DNA from: CAYQAJ01 sp964415245 | GTDB lineage: Bacteria > Planctomycetota > Planctomycetia > Pirellulales > Pirellulaceae | Assembly: GCA_964415245.1 (NCBI GenBank) | Contig: CAYQAJ010000019.1 | Coordinates: 1-35,486, forward strand | DNA length: 35,486 nucleotides | Direction of reading: 5' to 3' | Shown: positions 33,197 through 35,486 of the stretch, piece by piece | How positions within the stretch are numbered: position 1 is the stretch's first letter | Layout of the letters: every line of letters begins with the position of its first letter | Translations under genes and position numbers: made by a program | The notes under the pieces: generated by a model | Databases searched by the model: none | What the model saw: only the letters and a program-made list of their open reading frames with translations | Told to the model about the DNA's origin: nothing

Positions 33197-33657
33197 GGCG
33201 AGGCGGCGGGGATAAATGCAGAACGCAAAGTGCGGAATGCAGAATGGGGAGGTCTCGTATCTCAAATCGACGGGCGGGGTTCTCGCTCCGCTGCGCGTCG
33301 CGGCTAACCGATTGTCGCGGAACGGTCCGGGCGATTCTGCCTTCATTGTCGGCCGGGTGATTGCCGGCGGGCAAGTGGCCCGGCGGCGTAACGAATGCGC
33401 CGCTGATGCGGCCCGCGCCGGTCGTTCGGCCCGTGCCGGACCTGGGGGCTGGATGCAACGTATGGGCTCTGTCGTTCCGCTGGGCACGCTTTTGACGGCT
33501 GTCGTGAGCGGGGCTCCCTGCCACAGTGGAAGACGGTCAGTTTCGTTGATCGCGGTTTCGACCGTGGGACGATTGTTAAGGGTGATTCCACGGGCGTGGA
33601 ACGTACGGAGTGTGCACGCCCTGACGCCCACGTCAGCCGCCATCACGGAAGATCACG
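33197..33657. other. Divergent gap between glycosyltransferase and TPR-like gene
   Basis: It holds the word-like repeat next to the glycosyltransferase start. The rest reads as non-coding on both strands, and no strong promoter was found for either gene. Confidence 0.4.
33214..33249 (-). repeat. Word-like low-complexity repeat upstream of the glycosyltransferase
   Basis: On the plus strand it reads AAATGCAGAACGCAAAGTGC followed by GGAATGCAGAATGGGG, built from GCAGAA/GCAAAG/GCGGAA words. It lies 18 bases upstream of the glycosyltransferase start codon. Style and position match the repeats at 11561-11622 and 23167-23231. Confidence 0.65.
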
Positions 33658-35486
33658 ATGGATCGACTGCTTCGCGCGCTTCTTATCGCCGGGATTGTGG
33701 CCCCGCTGGCCGCCGCCGTGGTGTGGTGGACGGCCGACCCCGAGTGGTTCCGGTCACCAGCCGAATCGCACGCACGTGCGGACGACCGCGCACAGGCGGC
33801 GACGGAGTCCGGCGTGGAGTTGCTCGCCGTTGCGAATCGCGACGCGAGCGCGGATCGCCTGACCGCTTCGCCCGACGCACCGCAGTCTCGCGCTTCTGCC
33901 CCCTCCCTCCTGAGCACGCCGCACCAGGTAGTGCCGGTGGCGCTGCACTTCGACGGACCGCCGGCGCCTCACCCGGGCGGAATCGGCAACGCCACGGCGC
34001 GGCAAGAGCCGCCCATTCTGCTTTGGCCGGCGGACGAGGTCCGCGACCCGCAGCCCGTCGAGACCGTGCCGCACGAGGACGAACAGTCGATCGGCGACCC
34101 CGATGATCCGAGCGATTCGGCGCCGGCTGAAAGGATTGCGCCGTTGGATGTCACCATGGCACCGCCAAATGTCGGACTGCCCGGAAGTGCAAATCCGACG
34201 CTGAGGCGGCTGCCGCCAGTCTCCACCACGCTGTCTTCGAAGGACCCCGCCGCCGAGTACCCGACGCAGATCGTCGAAGATGCCGCCGGTCGCGATGGAC
34301 CCCAGCTTGAGCTGCAACCGGCCGACGCACCCCCCTGGGCACCGCTTCGCCGATTGCCACCGGTTGATTCATCCCGGTCGCAAGAACCAGTTGAACAACC
34401 GCCACTCGACACGGCACAGCTTGATCGAGCTCCGGCTGGTCCCACGACTGCCGATCACGCACCAGTCGATCCAGCGCCCGCCAAACCAGCGCCGACGGAC
34501 ATACCGAGCGACTCCGAGCCGGGTGCAACGATGCCGAGAGTGGCACTAGGCCTGAATGCACACGGCTCGCTCGACTTGGCGCCCCCCGCGACTTCCACTC
34601 CGGTCGACGATGGCGATGTGGCACCACACCATGTGGTTGGCGCCGGCGATGCAATTGTCCCCAACACAATTGACAACCGCGACTCTGCCGCCGCCCGTGC
34701 CGCGACCATCGCCACCGAGCGGGCCATGGAGGGAGTGCGCCAGCGGGCCAACGATCACCTGCGCAGCGGACTGGCGGTCGCGTCCCGCGGCGCCTTTTAC
34801 TCGGGTCGCGCCGACTTCATCCAGGCCCTGCGAGTTCTGGCACAAGCCCTCGACGCACAGTCGCGGAAGCGCAGCCACAGCGATAGCCTCGCCCGCGGAC
34901 TCGTCGCTCTCGAAGAGGCGGACGACTTCGTTCCCAAGGGCTCGGCGCTGGAAGCCGACTTGAACGTTGCCTCGATCGTCTCCGCCCATCGCACGCCGGT
35001 GCTCAAGGAAACCGACCCCGCGCCGACCCCGCTCGAAGCGCTGCAGGCCTACTACACCTACGCGCAGGATCAGCTTGTCGCCGCCTGCGGACATGAACCC
35101 TCGGCGTCGCTGGCACTCTACGCCTTGGGCAAGACCCACCTTGCCCTGGCCCAAGAGTCGCGAGAAGCGGAAACGCTCCACGGCCCCAAGGCCGTGGCCT
35201 TGATGCGGGCCTCGCTGGCCGTTGACTCGACCAACCACCTCGCTGCCAACGAGCTGGGTGTGATGCTTGCCGGCTACGGACAGCTTGCCGAGGCTCGCGC
35301 CGCTCTAGTGCATGCGGTTTCGCTGGGCGGGCCGGTCGAAGCGTGGCACAACCTGGCCGTAGTGCACGAGCGGCTGGGCGAAGAGGAACTGGCCCGCGCG
35401 GCACTGGCGCAGTGGCAGGCGGCATCGCGGCAAGGGCAGGGGGGCGCAGCCGCGGCGGCACTTCCTTCGGCCGTCCGCTGGGTCGA
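33658..35486 (+). CDS. Pro-rich exported or membrane-anchored protein with C-terminal TPR-like domain (partial, 3' end missing)
   Basis: The frame is open from ATG 33658 to the window edge (609 residues seen). An N-terminal hydrophobic segment (LLRALLIAGIVAPLAAAVVWW) is an anchor or signal. Residues about 30-338 are rich in Pro, Ala and acidic residues, with many short PP and DAP units and no fold expected. From about 339 the sequence becomes helical: GAFYSGRADFIQALRVLAQA, then ASLALYALGKTHLALAQES and NHLAANELGVMLAGYGQ, followed by AWHNLAVVHERLGE. The last three are TPR-like helix pairs. This suggests a protein-binding scaffold at the membrane. The ribosome site before the ATG is weak. The stop lies beyond the window, so total length is unknown. 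Confidence 0.8.
   Translation, partial: MDRLLRALLIAGIVAPLAAAVVWWTADPEWFRSPAESHARADDRAQAATESGVELLAVANRDASADRLTASPDAPQSRASAPSLLSTPHQVVPVALHFDGPPAPHPGGIGNATARQEPPILLWPADEVRDPQPVETVPHEDEQSIGDPDDPSDSAPAERIAPLDVTMAPPNVGLPGSANPTLRRLPPVSTTLSSKDPAAEYPTQIVEDAAGRDGPQLELQPADAPPWAPLRRLPPVDSSRSQEPVEQPPLDTAQLDRAPAGPTTADHAPVDPAPAKPAPTDIPSDSEPGATMPRVALGLNAHGSLDLAPPATSTPVDDGDVAPHHVVGAGDAIVPNTIDNRDSAAARAATIATERAMEGVRQRANDHLRSGLAVASRGAFYSGRADFIQALRVLAQALDAQSRKRSHSDSLARGLVALEEADDFVPKGSALEADLNVASIVSAHRTPVLKETDPAPTPLEALQAYYTYAQDQLVAACGHEPSASLALYALGKTHLALAQESREAETLHGPKAVALMRASLAVDSTNHLAANELGVMLAGYGQLAEARAALVHAVSLGGPVEAWHNLAVVHERLGEEELARAALAQWQAASRQGQGGAAAAALPSAVRWV

Overview
The window looks like chromosomal DNA of a planctomycete, most likely of the Pirellulales. 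This is inferred from gene content, not from a marker gene. It holds a heme-binding protein with a propeller, HEAT repeats and a CxxCH domain, a Ser/Thr kinase with a J-like N-terminus and a membrane segment, a Tat-exported amidase, a secreted isochorismatase/ThuA fusion, many secreted proteins of unknown role, high G+C, and loosely spaced genes separated by hairpins and low-complexity repeats. No rRNA, tRNA, CRISPR array, transposase, integrase or phage gene was seen.

Layout. 1-4364: the 3' end of a moeA-like gene, then lnt (apolipoprotein N-acyltransferase), then a two-gene envelope unit (coiled-coil membrane protein plus small membrane protein) behind a near-consensus promoter. 4365-7712: one long gene encoding 2-oxoacid dehydrogenase E1 alpha, E1 beta, a lipoyl domain and a beta-ketoacyl-ACP synthase III in a single chain; this is the most striking object here. 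7803-11582 (minus strand): a small HEAT-like lipoprotein, a possible remnant of an ATPase-like gene, and an exported M1 aminopeptidase with HEAT repeats. 11863-14792: a tiny Val/Pro/Tyr-rich secreted protein and a DUF4139-type exported protein. 15205-19383: a tight four-gene unit of exported proteins, made of two paralogous beta-rich proteins, a dienelactone-hydrolase-like protein ending in a cytochrome c'-like heme motif, and a membrane-anchored cyclophilin with a degenerate active site. 19449-21239 (minus): a cupredoxin-like exported protein and a CPBP intramembrane protease. 21538-26801: an exported isochorismatase-ThuA fusion and the large heme protein. 26890-33196 (minus): Tat amidase, Ser/Thr kinase, GT4 glycosyltransferase. 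33658-end: a Pro-rich, TPR-like protein cut by the window edge.

Intergenic regions carry a second layer. There are long imperfect hairpins (11617-11714, 14820-14904), short perfect hairpins, and word-like repeats (11561-11622, 12248-12318, 23167-23231, 33214-33249). Three of the word-like repeats lie at or over the 5' ends of genes and make the N-termini of two exported proteins hard to place.

The leading candidate for an undescribed system is the E1-lipoyl-KASIII fusion. It has the residues needed to decarboxylate a 2-oxoacid, load the acyl group on its own lipoyl arm and pass it to its own condensing enzyme, while no E2 acyltransferase domain is visible. This would make it a self-contained starter unit for fatty-acid or polyketide synthesis. 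The residues are seen; the channelling is inference.
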